Assembly (NCBI GenBank): GCA_029204225.1
Contig: CM055101.1
Location: 35,455,648-35,519,647, forward strand
DNA length: 64,000 nt
Direction of reading: 5' to 3'
Origin: Diphasiastrum complanatum
Lineage: Eukaryota > Streptophyta > Lycopodiopsida > Lycopodiales > Lycopodiaceae
The notes below the pieces were generated by a model. It worked only from the letters and a program-made list of their open reading frames with translations. It was not told the DNA's origin and did no database searches. The number at the start of each line of letters is the position of its first letter. Within the stretch, counting starts at the first letter, position 1. The position numbers and the translations under genes were made by a program. Positions 10,678 to 20,758 of the stretch are shown piece by piece.

Positions 10678-12738
10678 CTAGATTTTCTGAATGTATGTGA
10701 TAAGCTGGAACGTGGCATATATCTGAATGGGTGGAACGACAAACTCTGCAAGAAGGATCTCATGTGGAACTGAGGGCTTCGCCCGAATCATACGAGCTAA
10801 CATGGTGGTCTGCAATCGTGAAATGTTGGCCCAATGTGATGAAGGGAGGCCGGTACACCATGTCTCTGCTGCATATAAGGCTGTGGGGGCGACAATAGTA
10901 TCAAAGAGTCTACACTTACTGCGAGCATCTCGGATGAGCTTCCTGAAACAGAACCGCTCAAGTTGAACAAGAGAGGAATGCCCCTTCCCAAGTCGGGTGG
11001 TGGCAGCCTGCCGCATGCTGAAGGTAAGACCAGAAAAGAGTATCCCCAAATAGGTATAAGAGGAAACTACCTCTAAGGCCTGTCCATCTAGGATGAGCTC
11101 ATGGCGCTGCATGAAGGCTCGAGAAGTGTTGAAGACCATAACCTTGGTCTTCGCAGTGTTCACCCCCAACCCCCATCTGGTACAAAATCCCTATAAACAA
11201 TCCAGCTGCCTCTGCAAACCCTCTCTGGTCGGGGATACTTAGTACTACATCATCCGCATAAAGGAGAATAGCAATCAGAATGGTGCCAAGTCTACAGCCA
11301 CCCCCGCCACGTTGTGAGATGACTCGCTCTAACTCATCAATATACAATCCAAAGAGAACCGGTGAAAAAGAGCACCCCTGTTTCACCCCAACGGTGCTCC
11401 AAATGTGATCAGTTAGGCCACTGCTATGTTGGAAACATCCCAAGACCTTCTCATAAAGAGCCATCACTGCTAAAACAATATCTGTGGAGAAACCAAGGTC
11501 ACGAAGTCTCTGAATGAGCAGGGAGCGTGGTACAGAATCAAAGGCTTTCCTGAAATTCACAAAACAACAGTAAACCCTCTCTTTCCTGTACTTAGCTTCC
11601 TCAATCAAGGCTCGAAGTGTAAAAATATGGTCAGTGGTAGAATAATGAGATCGGAAACTTGCCTGCCCCAATGCATGTAATCTCCGAGCTTCCACCTCTG
11701 AACTCACTGCAGACTGGAGTATGGTACCATAGAGCTTCGTGAGAACATGTCCGATCATGATGGTGCGGTAATTACCAGGAATCATGGGATCACCATTTTT
11801 ATGAATAGGGTGGATGATGTTGGTGCACCAGGATGAGGGGAAACCAGAGACAACGGCGGAATTGAGGAGAGTGGCTAGTGTGGGAGCAAGGGGTTGGAAG
11901 CATGGGTTAGGAGTTCAGATTCAAGGTCTTCGATATCTCTTGCTTTATGGGACTTCATTCTCTTGATGGCCGTAAGTACCATGTCAGATGTGAAGAAAGT
12001 GAACTCAGAGGGGCGTGGGGAGATGGAGATGGGTGCGTCAGTGGGTATGGTATATAGTTTGGTAGCGTATTCGGTCCATATGCGAAGGTCATCCAGGAGG
12101 GGTGGTGGAGCACGAGGGATAAACTCACGCCAAAAGGCGCCTGAAGAGGAACTGAAGAGAAGATCAACAAGACGCGTTCCTTCGGAGTCATCATAGATAC
12201 GCTTTTTTCGGCGGAGTGTGCGACGGTAAGAGCGCCTGGCGGAGTGGAGGAGATGAGGATCATGGGTGCGGGCATGAGTGACAAGCTGATGAAGAGAGCG
12301 ACATTCAGCATCATACCACGGGGGGTGTGGGGGTCGTATCGATGAGGAGCGAGTGCCTTTGCTTTTATGGGGTTTAGATGGAAAAGCAAGGGAAGCAGCG
12401 GTATGAAGAGAAGTGCTAAGAAAGGCAGCTTGAGTCTCGACTGTACTATTGTGAGGGAAGGAATGGAGCAAGGAGGTTAGGAACTCCTGGTAGACTGGTG
12501 TATAGAGAGAACTGAATGTATATCTAGGTGCCCGTGTAAGCAGGGGGTGTGAGGATGGTTGGGGAGGTGGGAGGCGGCCGATAGCGAAGGAGAGAAAGGA
12601 ATGATCAGAGAGAGTGGTGGGAGATACATGAAAATCAGAGATGAGAGGTATGGAAGATGGTGATCCCATGAGATAATCCACAACACTATGTCCACCACTG
12701 TGAGGGTGACAAGTATAACTGCCGGTTTTGGCCAACAA
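10678..12738 (-). pseudogene. LINE C ORF2 reverse transcriptase, frameshifted
   Basis: Three overlapping frames make up the domain. The 12,738-11,875 frame ends in TSDMVLTAIKRMKSHKARD and DIEDLESELLTHAS. The 11,785-11,099 frame has NYRTIMIGHVLTKLYGTIL, CFVNFRKAFDSVPRSLL (motif A, with Asn where the catalytic Asp is usual: FVNF instead of FVDF), GVKQGCSFSPVLF (motif B) and LLYADDVVLS (motif C). The 11,169-10,678 frame has the thumb-like YTYLGILFSG and MLARMIRAKPSVPHEIL. The Asp-to-Asn change in motif A would abolish polymerisation. LINE F at 39 kb retains FVDF. Confidence 0.85.
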
Positions 12739-13400
12739 GTTAGGCCATTGTAAATGGCTAACTCATGGGCCTCTCCAAACTGCAATAAATGCTCATCGTA
12801 AGGGGTAGTAGGTCCCAAGCTGTCCTTTGAAATCCTGGTAACTCCCATGTCATCGCTATCAAGGGCATGAACTCGGAGCTGGTCGGTGATGTCATAAAAC
12901 TCTGACTGCCGTGAAGAGGTTCGGACATTAAAATCCCCAGTGAGGAGAATATGCCCCCGCTCTGCGAATCTGATAATATCAGGCGATAAATCAAGGTAGG
13001 GTGAACCTGTGCCCTCAGCAAAGGACGAAGACTCTGGAGGAGAATAACATGCCGCCACAAAGAGGTCCTTGTCCAAACCAATATCCTGCCAGCAATACGA
13101 ATCCATATATACCGTGCATGCTCGTCGTGCTTGATGAACTCGATGCTCGGATGAAGGGACTCTCTGTATAAACATGCAACACCTCCGGATCCACGACCGC
13201 TAGCTGATCTAGTCTCAAGTCTGTACATGGAATCCCATCTGTATCCTGGAAAAATAGGTAATCCTCTCTCCTGACTCTCATGAGTCTCCATAAAGAGCAG
13301 TAAATTCTGTCAGTGATGAAATCGATTAAGTCGCCAACATGGGAAGATGAGTGTAAACCATCACAGTTCCATACTCCAATCCGGAGATGGTGTGGATGGG
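12477..13400 (-). pseudogene. LINE C ORF2 APE-type endonuclease
   Basis: In sense order this reads RIGVWNCDGLHSSSHVGD (about 13,385), then after a frameshift FMETHESQERGLPIF (catalytic Glu region). Next is GGVACLYRESLHP and then HILLTGDFNVRTSSRQ (about 12,930; GDFN motif). It finishes with GHSVVDYLMGSP and TTLSDHSFLSFAIG (12,690-12,580; SDH motif). All main active-site motifs of the APE endonuclease are recognisable across two frame changes. This is the enzyme expected to choose and nick the target, so it is the part to examine for microsatellite specificity. Confidence 0.8.
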
Positions 13401-13449
13401 GCCCCGGGGCACTCCCGAACCCGGGGACCCCAAATCCCTAGCACTGGGA

Positions 13450-14708
13450 GCTGCTAGGTGCGTTGTCAAGAAAACGCACTAGTCCATCTCGGTAAATGAC
13501 TCGTTTGCTAGACTTACGGGTGCCTGAGAGGCCTTACGTCTCTCCTCTACCTAGATATATGTGAGGTCATCGTCCATAGAGATAGTGGTACCACGTAGCT
13601 TAGCTCTGCACTGCAAAGCATCTCGGCGGCTCTCAAGGGAGGTGAAACAAATAATGAGTGTGGCTGCATCTCTAGTGGTCCTCCATGCGGTGTCCAACTC
13701 CTCTGTCCTGTGCCCGAGAGTGATGTCGAGAAAGCGTTTAGCTTAGCCAATGCATCCTGTGTATCTAGAACTCCAGGAACTCTAATATTGTGGGCTTTTT
13801 GGTCTCAAGATTTCTCTTCCGAGATGGTGGCTGAGATAACTGAGGAGATGGGAGCGCTGGGTTTGGTGCCCTTTTTCAAAACTAATGCCCAGGAAAGGGC
13901 CTCTTTGTGTTGCTTCTCAATCTTGGTTTCTACCTCCCGTAGCATGTTGGTGGTGGATTTCGAAGCTGCGGCCTGTTTGATTCCGATGGATTATTCGAGT
14001 GAGGCGACCTTGGACTGCAATAGGTTCTTCTCGTTGATCAAAGAAGTAACCGTTCCTTTCAGCTGTGAAATTTCATGCCGCAAAAACTGGAGATCTGCCT
14101 TGAATTGATCAATCTGCCAAGATGAAAAAAGTTCAATTGATTTAGAAGGCGTATACGGAATATTTGCTGTAGACTGTGGTGCTGGGAAGGAGGAAGAGTG
14201 AGCAATGATCGGTGTGGGAAGAATAGGGTCAGAAGACGGAAGAGGAGCCGAATCAGGGGAGCAGCCATCAGAGAGGGGGGTGAGATGGGTCATCGAGGGG
14301 GTGAGGTGAAGTGGCAGCGAGGGGGGGGGGGGTGTGCTGGAATGACTATGAGAGGAGGTGAGAGATGAGCGAGGGGGGGGGGGGGGGGGGTGAGGGATCA
14401 GCGAGGGGGTGAGGTGAGGGGGCAGCGAGAGGGGGGGTTGGGGTGGCAACGAGAGGGGGTGAGGAGGGTGGATGAGTGGAGGGATCAGCGAGGAGGATGG
14501 GTGAGGGGGTGGCAGCTAGGAGATCGGGGAGGTTAGCAAGGGGGGGGGGGGGTGGAGCAGCGAGGGGGGAAGGGGAAGGAGCAGCGAGGGGGGGAGGTGA
14601 ATGGTGAGCGAGAAAGGTGAGTGAGGAGGTGGCTGGGGACCGTGATAATCTATGAGCAGGGGCGTGAGGAGGAGGGGCCATGGTGGAGGGCGGACCAGGG
14701 CAGGGCAA
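13450..14708 (-). pseudogene. LINE C ORF1: proline-rich head, coiled coil, RRM-like remnant
   Basis: The 14,708-14,346 frame begins MPCPGPPSTMAPPP and is almost entirely Pro/Ala/Ser with repeated LAAPSPSPLA and LADPSTHP units. The overlapping 14,449-13,991 frame adds a coiled coil (ADLQFLRHEISQLKGTVTSL, INEKNLLQSKVASLE). After a stop at about 13,990 a further stretch reads VETKIEKQHKEALSWALV. It then reads DQKAHNIRVPGVLDTQDAL, similar to LINE B ORF1 and to the start of an L1-type RRM. The Pro-rich head corresponds to a G-rich tandem array on the plus strand. Confidence 0.7.
14264..14625. repeat. G-rich degenerate minisatellite in LINE C ORF1
   Basis: On the plus strand, units of about 20-30 bases built on GCGAGGGGG and GGTGAGGGGGCAGCGAG repeat with runs of 6-18 G. 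This is the DNA of the Pro/Ala-rich ORF1 head on the minus strand. The G runs have G-quadruplex potential. Confidence 0.8.
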
Positions 14709-14780
14709 GGGCAGGGTCTAGGACAGGGCAGCCATTGCTGGAGGAGCTGGAGGAGCTGCCATCGCTCCAGTGTTGGAAGA

Positions 14781-14784
<4 letters not shown>

Positions 14785-14858
<74 letters not shown>
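14785..14858. repeat. (AG)n microsatellite between LINE C 5' end and an LTR
   Basis: About 37 AG units. The left edge meets the 5' end of LINE C; the right edge meets AGTTATGGAC, the first bases of an LTR. The tract at 17,806-17,867 is probably the other half of the same original array, split by the LTR element. Confidence 0.95.
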
Positions 14859-14860
<2 letters not shown>

Positions 14861-15232
14861 ATGGACTTGGCTCATTACATTCGTCGCATCCATTTACATT
14901 TACTTTACTTTATGCATAAGCAGGCCTTGGGCTCTTTTTTATTCATTAGTGACACTTAGACTATATGGTTGGCCTTTGGCCTTATTATTCATTAGTAGGC
15001 CATTTGGACATATTATTGGAGAGTGGGGGCCCTCTTGGAGGGCGCACTATTATCCCTCCCAATTGGGCCCTAGCCACCGGAAGCTTCCTTTTAGGGCTTC
15101 CTCTTGGCTATAAGTACGGAAACTGTGTCATTTGTTATTCAGCTGATGATATTGATCTCTCTCTTTAGTCTCCTTAATGTCTCTCTTTCCTGCTTTCTAG
15201 GGTTAAGTCTTGCTTATGTGCTGCTTTCATAG
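14857..15232 (+). repeat. LTR copy (left), missing its last ~60 bases
   Basis: About 89% or better identical by eye to the copy at 17,450-17,805. It is also clearly related to the LTR at 29,988-30,439, whose sense strand runs the other way. It begins AGTTATGGAC, carries GGCTATAAGTACGG (probable TATA box, about 15,107) and stops at GCTTTCATAG, before the GTAACT end seen in the right copy. The sequence after it (AATCAAGCAGCAACCAGG) has no tRNA-Met primer site. Confidence 0.7.
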
Positions 15233-15235
15233 AAT

Positions 15236-16000
15236 CAAGCAGCAACCAGGAGTGCCAAGGTATCCGTAATGCCCAAGCTAGTAGAGGATCAGCCCAAAAG
15301 ATAGGGACATCATACCAAGGTATCCAGAAAGCCCGAGAAGGTAGAACAATCCATCATAGGATACACCAAAAACGGATGGAGAATCGGATGACCCATCGGA
15401 ACTGGCCGAAAGTGTAATCCCAAAGTACACACCAGGCGCACAAGTGAGGAATAGAAGAAATGCACTGGAACGAGGAACAGGATCCGCAACATCAGTAGCA
15501 AGCATCGGAGCAATATCCACGTGTAGCTGGATTGAGTATCAAAGCACATATGAGCAACACTGAAGTATATGGCGGCAACATCCCCAAAAACTATCCAAGA
15601 GAGGAGAAGGAATTCTCTCAAGGTACCCTGATGGTCTCGGAGAGGACATAAGTCGTCACAACAGGTAATCCAAAAGTATCACACAAACTCCACAAAACAT
15701 TGTACAATAACTATAAGCAACTACAAAGCACTGTACATCAACTATAAGCAACTAATGTAGTTGCATAAAGAAAACCAAGCGAGAAGAAAACTCGCTCAAG
15801 GTACTCTGATAGCCCAGGAATGCCAAAGAAATATGTCGTAGTGAAGGGCCCCAACAAGTGAAATATCCAGGGCTAGCCGAATAGCCCAAGAAGACCATAG
15901 GAAAATCTCGATATGCAGGACCCCAACAACTGAGATATCCAAAGCTAGTCGAATAGCCCAAGAATACCATCGGAAAAGCACAGCTCGGCGACCACTCTGG
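15236..16000. repeat. repetitive interior with ~67-bp tandem units
   Basis: The region is built of short recurring phrases (GCAGCAACCAGGARTGCCAAGG, AATAGCCCAAGAA, GGTATCC). Two adjacent units of about 67 bp lie at 15,846-15,980, each with CCCCAACAA-TGA-ATATCCA and TCGAATAGCCCAAGAA. Antisense open frames (for example 15,752-16,173) merely follow the repeat. GAGAGGACATAAGTCGTC at about 15,637 recurs at 28,991 upstream of the related gag, so this is retrotransposon leader-type sequence. Confidence 0.6.
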
Positions 16001-16007
16001 AACAACA

Positions 16008-17063
16008 TCAAAGACCAAGCTGAGTGCAGCAACCAGGAATGGCAAGGATCCTGAAGTATAAAGAGATCATGCAGCAACCATGAATGCCAACTAATAAGCT
16101 CTGGCCTAAATATGCATCTAGAAGATCCGCATATACAATATGAATAGGAACTATCAACGGAGGGATAGGACACCCAACGTAGGAACCATCATGAAATGTA
16201 GAAGCATGTGACATGTGTAGTGCTACTATTGAATGAGTAGGCAAGTCATCTAAAAGAACAACCATAGACTCATCGTAATAAGCAGCATAGGCTACAACAT
16301 CTGTAGCATGATACTCAAAAGCAGTGCGATAAGGAACATAGGCTACAATATCTGTAGCATGGCACTCAGGAGCAGCACCAAGGTACTCATCATCAGTATC
16401 AGCATCAGTATCAAAGCATGTAATAGCATCAGCAGTAGCAAAGGATGCAACAGTATCAAAGCAGGCTACAATAACAAAGCACTCGGGAACTGCACTAAGG
16501 CATGTAGTATCTGTAATATCAGCATCAACTTTTGTAGTATCTATAAGATCAACCTGTGCAACATCAACCTGTAGATGTGACTCAAACTCACTATGCGAGA
16601 CATGAACTAATTCAGGTAACTCAATGACTATCTCAAATAGCTCTATGACTGTCTCAAATGACGCAGGTGACTCAAATGATTGTGACTCAAGAGCTGGATG
16701 ATGTGGAAAATGTGGTGCAGGAGCTGACTGGCGTGGGAAGCCAGGGGGTGGGTTTGGTGCATAATGAACCCCACTGCCAAGCGAAGGAGAAGAGGATGGA
16801 AATCCAAATGGAGGCCCAAATGAAGGAAAAACAGGAGCTTTACCAGGACCATGAGGTTGTAAAGAATCAATCTGCGACTGCATAGTAGCAAAGCCCGTCA
16901 TAACGGTATCGAAGTGAAGAACGAGGCCAGAAAGGGTCTCATCCATGCGACGAAACTGATCGGATAAGGTTTCTTGAGTAGTCTCACTCGGGGTAGGTGA
17001 ATGTGCCATAATGATAGTGGTAGGAATAGACGAAAACTTGAGAGAGCAGACTCTTGTCGTCAC
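16008..17063 (-). CDS. gag-like N-terminal protein of the LTR element
   Basis: A 351-codon open frame. The likely true start is the internal Met at MAHSPTPSETTQ, which aligns with MASSPTTPGSHSG of the gag at 28,934. Shared features follow: a short coiled-coil-like LSDQFRRMDETLSGLVLHFD, TGFATMQSQIDSLQPHGPGK (identical to the other gag apart from edges) and a Pro/Phe-rich stretch. The rest diverges completely into repeated units (ECHATDIVAYVPY, EYHATDVVAYAAY) encoded by about 60-bp tandem repeats at 16,268-16,376. No capsid core, zinc knuckle or protease follows. It may be a chimeric, non-autonomous gag, and whether it is expressed is unknown. Confidence 0.5.
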   Translation of the reverse strand: MTTRVCSLKFSSIPTTIIMAHSPTPSETTQETLSDQFRRMDETLSGLVLHFDTVMTGFATMQSQIDSLQPHGPGKAPVFPSFGPPFGFPSSSPSLGSGVHYAPNPPPGFPRQSAPAPHFPHHPALESQSFESPASFETVIELFEIVIELPELVHVSHSEFESHLQVDVAQVDLIDTTKVDADITDTTCLSAVPECFVIVACFDTVASFATADAITCFDTDADTDDEYLGAAPECHATDIVAYVPYRTAFEYHATDVVAYAAYYDESMVVLLDDLPTHSIVALHMSHASTFHDGSYVGCPIPPLIVPIHIVYADLLDAYLGQSLLVGIHGCCMISLYFRILAIPGCCTQLGL

Positions 17064-17449
17064 CCCAAATTAGTCTATTAAAGCCACTAATATCACAACT
17101 AAAAAAGGACAACAATCAGCAAATGAAAAAAGTGAAAATGAAGGCTGTAAAAATGCGCTGGACAGCCAGGAGGCAAGTGACAAAATTGGAGTATCAAACA
17201 GAGTCGGAATTTCGTGAAATTTGGTTGAGGATGGGCGATGGACAGCCTGCAAACAAGGTGTGAAAAATGGCTGCAAACGGAGACAAAAACGGACGAAAGT
17301 GACAAGTATGAAGCGGTTGGACAGCCTGCAAACAAAAGTGAAAAGAGGGCTGAAAATGGAAGGAGGAACGGACGAAAGAGATGAGGGAATTGGGCGTTGG
17401 AGAGCCTTCAAACAAGCTGGAAATGGGTGATAGAGGGTTGGAACTTGGG

Positions 17450-17801
17450 CATTAGTGACACTTAGACTATATGGTTGGCCTTTGGCCTTATTATTCATTA
17501 TTAGGCCATTTGAACATATTACTGGAGAGTGGGGGCCTTCTTGGAGGGCGCACTATTATCCCTCCCAGTTGGGCCCTAGCCACCGGAAGCTTCCTTTTAG
17601 GGCTTCCTCTTGGCTATAAGTACGGAAACTGTGTCATTTGTTATTCAGTTGATGATATTGATCTCTCTCTTTAGTCTCCTTAATCTCTCTCTTTCTTGCT
17701 TTCTAGGGTTAAGTCTTGCTTATGTGCTGCTTTCATAGCTTAAGTCTTGCTTATGTGATGCTTTCATAGCTTAGCTTTAGATCAGTTGTGGCTCTATTCG
17801 T

Positions 17802-17805
<4 letters not shown>
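17450..17805 (+). repeat. LTR copy (right), missing its first ~85 bases
   Basis: Homologous to 14,944-15,232 in the same orientation, with scattered differences. It extends further at the 3' end and contains a short internal duplication (TTAAGTCTTGCTTATGTG twice, 17,710-17,770). It ends in CTATTCGTAACT against the GA tract. CGTAACT corresponds to CATAACT, the LTR end in the element at 30 kb. Confidence 0.7.

Positions 17806-17867
<62 letters not shown>
17806..17867. repeat. (GA)n microsatellite, 3' flank of LINE E
   Basis: About 31 GA units. On the minus strand the adjoining LINE E ends GTTAATAAACAT and then TC repeats, the same AATAAA-plus-(TC)n arrangement as LINEs C and D. Confidence 0.95.
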
Positions 17868-17870
<3 letters not shown>

Positions 17871-18990
17871 TTTATTAACGTCCATGGAAGCCAAAAATCA
17901 AGTACAATATCCGTGTCCTAAAATCCAATAAAATGATGGAAAAACCACTCCAAGATCATATATCGATCTTGTTATGGTCTAAAATAGTTATACACAAAAA
18001 AATAGCTTGTCGTAAAAAAATAATCGAGCATACTAATATCAACTTTATCAAGTAAAGTAAGCAATGTCAATATAAGTTCCTCGAAAAGCTTAGGAAAGTC
18101 TTTATGAAGAGCTTCAAGATTGCCATAGTGTTGAATAGGTGATAAATTCGGTCTCAATACTCCCGCTCTTGCAAAGAGAGCATGTGCACTCTTTCCAAAG
18201 TGTCTTTGGAATGTTCCGTCTTGTTTTTGAATGTAATTCATGAGAATTTGTCCTTCAGTGTGAAATGGCTTGCTTGTTTTTCATAGTTATAGGCTACAAT
18301 GTGGCATTGAGTATAGGGGCTCCTAAAACATTGTTTATAGTACTTCATTTTCCGCATCAAAGGAAGCTTACATAACCCCTCAGAAACTTAGGATGTACAA
18401 AAGATTTTAGCTCCTTATTAATCCATTCTTTATGCGAATAATTCAAAAGGAAAACCAATTTGTAACGTCTAGCCACCATCCACTTTCTAGCCTTTGAGGG
18501 AGCATGCACACTATATAGCCACCTTATGTAACCTAACATCTTCCAATGCTTTTGTTGATCATTTTAACAGCCGCCAAAGCTTCCAATGGAATGACATTCG
18601 TTTCAGCCAACAAGATAGCATATCGGATGGTTTGCTTTCCACCTACCTAGATAAGTGCATAAGAAACATTTTCGTATTCTTTCAATTTGAGCTCACTTGG
18701 TGCGACAAATGCTGCTCCTTCGATACTTCGCATCCATATAACAAAACCGGGCCACCAATGTATCATATGTAACATTTCTTCTACACCCATCTCCAAAGTT
18801 CTAGTTGTTTTGCAAGCACTTTTCATTCTATAAAATAATTTCCAGCCATTTATAAGTCTTTTTTCCACACAAGAGTCCCATCTCAAGTTATGTGATGTAT
18901 CTATCCCAAGGTATTTGTACTCTTTTAATACTTCCACATGCTCCTCATCATTGTTGGGCATTTGGCAGTGCAGCGTGTATAAACACCATG
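17868..18990 (-). mobile_element. LINE E, 5'-truncated LINE of a second lineage
   Basis: Minus-strand relic of about 1.1 kb. Sense order: EYKYLGIDTSHNLRWDS (about 18,930), then EKRLINGWKLFYRMKSACK. The equivalent of the catalytic-domain tail is degraded (WWPGFVIWMRSIEG). Next are further broken frames (VIPLEALAAVKMI, HFGKSAHALFARAGVLRPN) and a 3' UTR ending TTAATAAACAT-(TC)n. The YLGI and NGWK-FY motifs mark the region after the reverse transcriptase palm in a LINE type different from A-D. The 5' end is cut near 18,990, against the LTR remnant, as expected of incomplete target-primed synthesis. Confidence 0.65.
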
Positions 18991-19412
18991 TACATAAGAG
19001 GAATAAATGTGAGGGCTCTGGCACTTTGCGTGTGTAAGTCCAACTCAATGATCACATTACTATCTCATTCATTAGGTAGAAATAAAAGTGATTTTAAGGC
19101 CATTGCGGGAATGAAATCAATTAGAGGTCTGTAAGTCAAGTTAGTGAATAAAAGGTGTTTTCCATCTAATTCAGAAATTCAAATAATTAGGGAGGTAGAA
19201 TCTAGCCAATAGCTAATGGGGCCAAATTCCCACTCTCCATTATAAATAGTGGCTCATTGTACTTCGTTTTTCTTGTTGAATCAAAGAAAGGTGGAGAGTA
19301 CCATTTTGACATTGTTCTTGCTTCTTCTCCATCTCTCTCATGTTTATTGCTATCTTGTTATTTATTGCATTTGCTATTTGTTGAATTTGCTTGTTATTGC
19401 TATCTTTGTGAT

Positions 19413-19414
<2 letters not shown>
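18990..19414 (+). repeat. LTR remnant of the Tat/Athila-like gypsy family (sense +)
   Basis: The sequence matches, in diverged form, the reverse complement of the LTR at 42,851-43,596. Shared landmarks in order are GCGTGTGTAAGT-CAAC, TGATCACAT, AAGTTAGTGAATAAA, AATAATTAGGGAGG, a TATTATAAA TATA-like box near 19,240 and CTCCATCTCTC. It stops exactly at the GA tract of 19,415-19,486. The intact LTR also carries its own GA/CT tract at this relative position, so LINE D entered the LTR microsatellite. Confidence 0.75.

Positions 19415-19486
<72 letters not shown>
19415..19486. repeat. (GA)n microsatellite, LTR-internal and 3' flank of LINE D
   Basis: About 36 GA units. Left side: gypsy LTR remnant. 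Right side: the 3' end of LINE D, sense ATTAATAAAGATC then TC repeats. Confidence 0.95.
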
Positions 19487-19489
<3 letters not shown>

Positions 19490-20423
19490 TTATTAATGTT
19501 CCTGAAATACCCTAAGGTACATAGGAGCTTAAAAGCACATGTCAAGTATGCACAATAGGAGCTTAAAAGCTCAAACATCTAAAGAAACAATAACTGGAAA
19601 AATAGAAACTGCATATAGTGAGATGGCTAGCATAGTCACAGTCCATCATCATGATATAATAGATGCCCCTCCACTGGTAAAAAAATGGTGTATAGTACGC
19701 TATGAAACTGTCGCTGGACGGGCTACGGACCTCTGTCTCCAAGTGAACTATCGGTGTCGTCTTTGCTGCCGTGGAGCTGTGGCTGTGGCCTATGGGCTGG
19801 CTGTCTCTCTATGCGTCTACATTGTCTCTGCCGTCTATGTATGGAAGCATCCAGAATCTTAGCCACTCCATTAGAATCACTACTCTCCTATCTTTGTCTC
19901 CGATGAGATAAGCACTCTCTGATGCTCAGTTGTATCAAGGGGGGGGTGTCCGTGTCTAGTCTCACCATCCTCAAATCTGACATCTCCCGAATCATCAGTG
20001 AAACACATCTGGGATCCTCATCTTATATCAAGGTAGAGAGTGTATTGGGTGATCTCGAAAGAAGCAGTAATATCTCCCTCGGATCTCATTGTAAGTAGGG
20101 CATTTGAAGAGAAAATGGAACTCATCCTCTACCTCGTGTGTATGACACATACCATAGATCCAAGCCTCTCGAGGGGTGGCACTATATTTGTCGGTCTCAA
20201 TGGCTAGCTGATGTGAGGAAACTCGAAACTGACCTATCACTATTCGTAGTCTATGTGAGATACTCTCCACCGTATACCCGGGTACTATAGGAAAGACGCC
20301 AACTTTCTCAACTACAGTGTTTTTAGCCGATTCAAATCGGGCCGATTTGTTCAGTTGAAACCAATTCATTTGGTTCAAATTGATTCGAACCGCCAGGCTG
20401 GTTTGAATCGAAAAATGGTTCAA
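19487..20423 (-). mobile_element. LINE D, short 5'-truncated copy of the LINE C family
   Basis: The minus strand encodes the ORF2 tail: VIGQFRVSSHQLAIETDKYS, GMCHTHEVEDEFHFLFKC (one Cys plus the C-x8-H-x4-C part of the motif) and NEIRGRYYCFFRD. It closely parallels LINE C at 10,350-10,150. The 3' UTR shares CATACTTGACATGT and the TTAATAAAG end with LINE C, then enters TC repeats. The 5' cut lies near 20,330. The extra 30 codons upstream in the open frame (FSIQTSLAVRINLNQ) are not LINE-like. Confidence 0.75.
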
Positions 20424-20640
20424 ACTGTTGTTTTTATTATTATTTATTTTTTATTGTTTTATAACAATTTTTTTTTTTCAATAGTTTAGGCCTTGTATTG
20501 TTATAAAAACATGTTTTGAATGCTATTTACAATGCTCTATATATTACTACTACTAACTATTGTGTTCATGACATGTGCACTGATCTGACTACCTATTTGT
20601 GCATTGAAATTTGAGAGTGAATATTGGTAGTCTGGTTCTA
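20310..20640. other. AT-rich flank with GGTTCAAA/TTCGAACC motifs
   Basis: Between 20,320 and 20,425 the motifs GGTTCAAA, TTCGAACC, TTTGAATC and ATTCAAATC occur in both orientations, giving weak foldback potential. The rest, to 20,640, is AT-rich with no gene. Confidence 0.35.
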
Positions 20641-20642
20641 AC

Positions 20643-20758
20643 GTGGCGGACCCCGGACGCGGACGCGCTAGGGGTGCGTCTGGGTCCCCGGATGCGTCCG
20701 TTTTTTTTTTGTTGTTTTTGTGTTAAAAAAAAAAAAAAAAAAAATATGGATGCATCCG
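20643..20758. repeat. GGACGCG-rich block and T/A homopolymers at the chromovirus target
   Basis: GC-rich sequence built on GGACGCG, GCGTCCG and GGGTCC (20,648-20,700) is followed by T10, a TTG-rich spacer and A24, ending GATGCATCCG. The last five bases ATCCG are the left copy of the chromovirus target duplication. The right flank (27,068-27,130) is made of the same motifs. Confidence 0.7.

Larger units (their letters stand above)
9550..14784 (-). mobile_element. LINE C, most complete LINE copy, (TC)n at both ends
   Basis: A minus-strand LINE of about 5.2 kb with a proline-rich/coiled-coil ORF1 (14,708-13,450), APE endonuclease (13,400-12,480), reverse transcriptase (about 12,300-11,100) and a C-terminal region to 9756. 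On its sense strand (TC)n of 14,785-14,858 precedes the 5' end (GAATTCTTCCAACACTGGAG). The 3' end is ATTAATAAAGCTTTCTTTC followed by TC repeats of 9549-9477. No poly(A) tail is seen; the AATAAA lies directly next to the microsatellite. Frames are broken only a few times, so this is the best consensus source for the family, but it is not intact. Confidence 0.9.
14857..17805. mobile_element. non-autonomous LTR element with inverted gag segment, inserted in a GA array
   Basis: Two LTR copies in the same (+) orientation flank an interior whose gag-like frame is on the minus strand. In the related element at 27.4-30.4 kb, gag and LTR point the same way, so here the interior is inverted or the element is composite. 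Both outer edges touch GA repeats (…GAGAG|TTATGG and GTAACT|GAGAG), consistent with insertion into a GA array. Neither LTR is complete: the left lacks the 3' end and the right lacks about 85 bases of the 5' end. No protease, reverse transcriptase or integrase is present. Confidence 0.65.

Noticed and set aside
16308-16574. Plus-strand Ser/Ile-rich frame opposite the gag-like frame
   Set aside because: It is the complement of short tandem repeats in the gag-like frame and has no independent support.
9477-19486. Regularly spaced GA tracts as a possible CRISPR-like array
   Set aside because: The tracts are pure dinucleotide repeats separated by kilobases of different transposons; there are no repeat-spacer units, and the genome is a plant.
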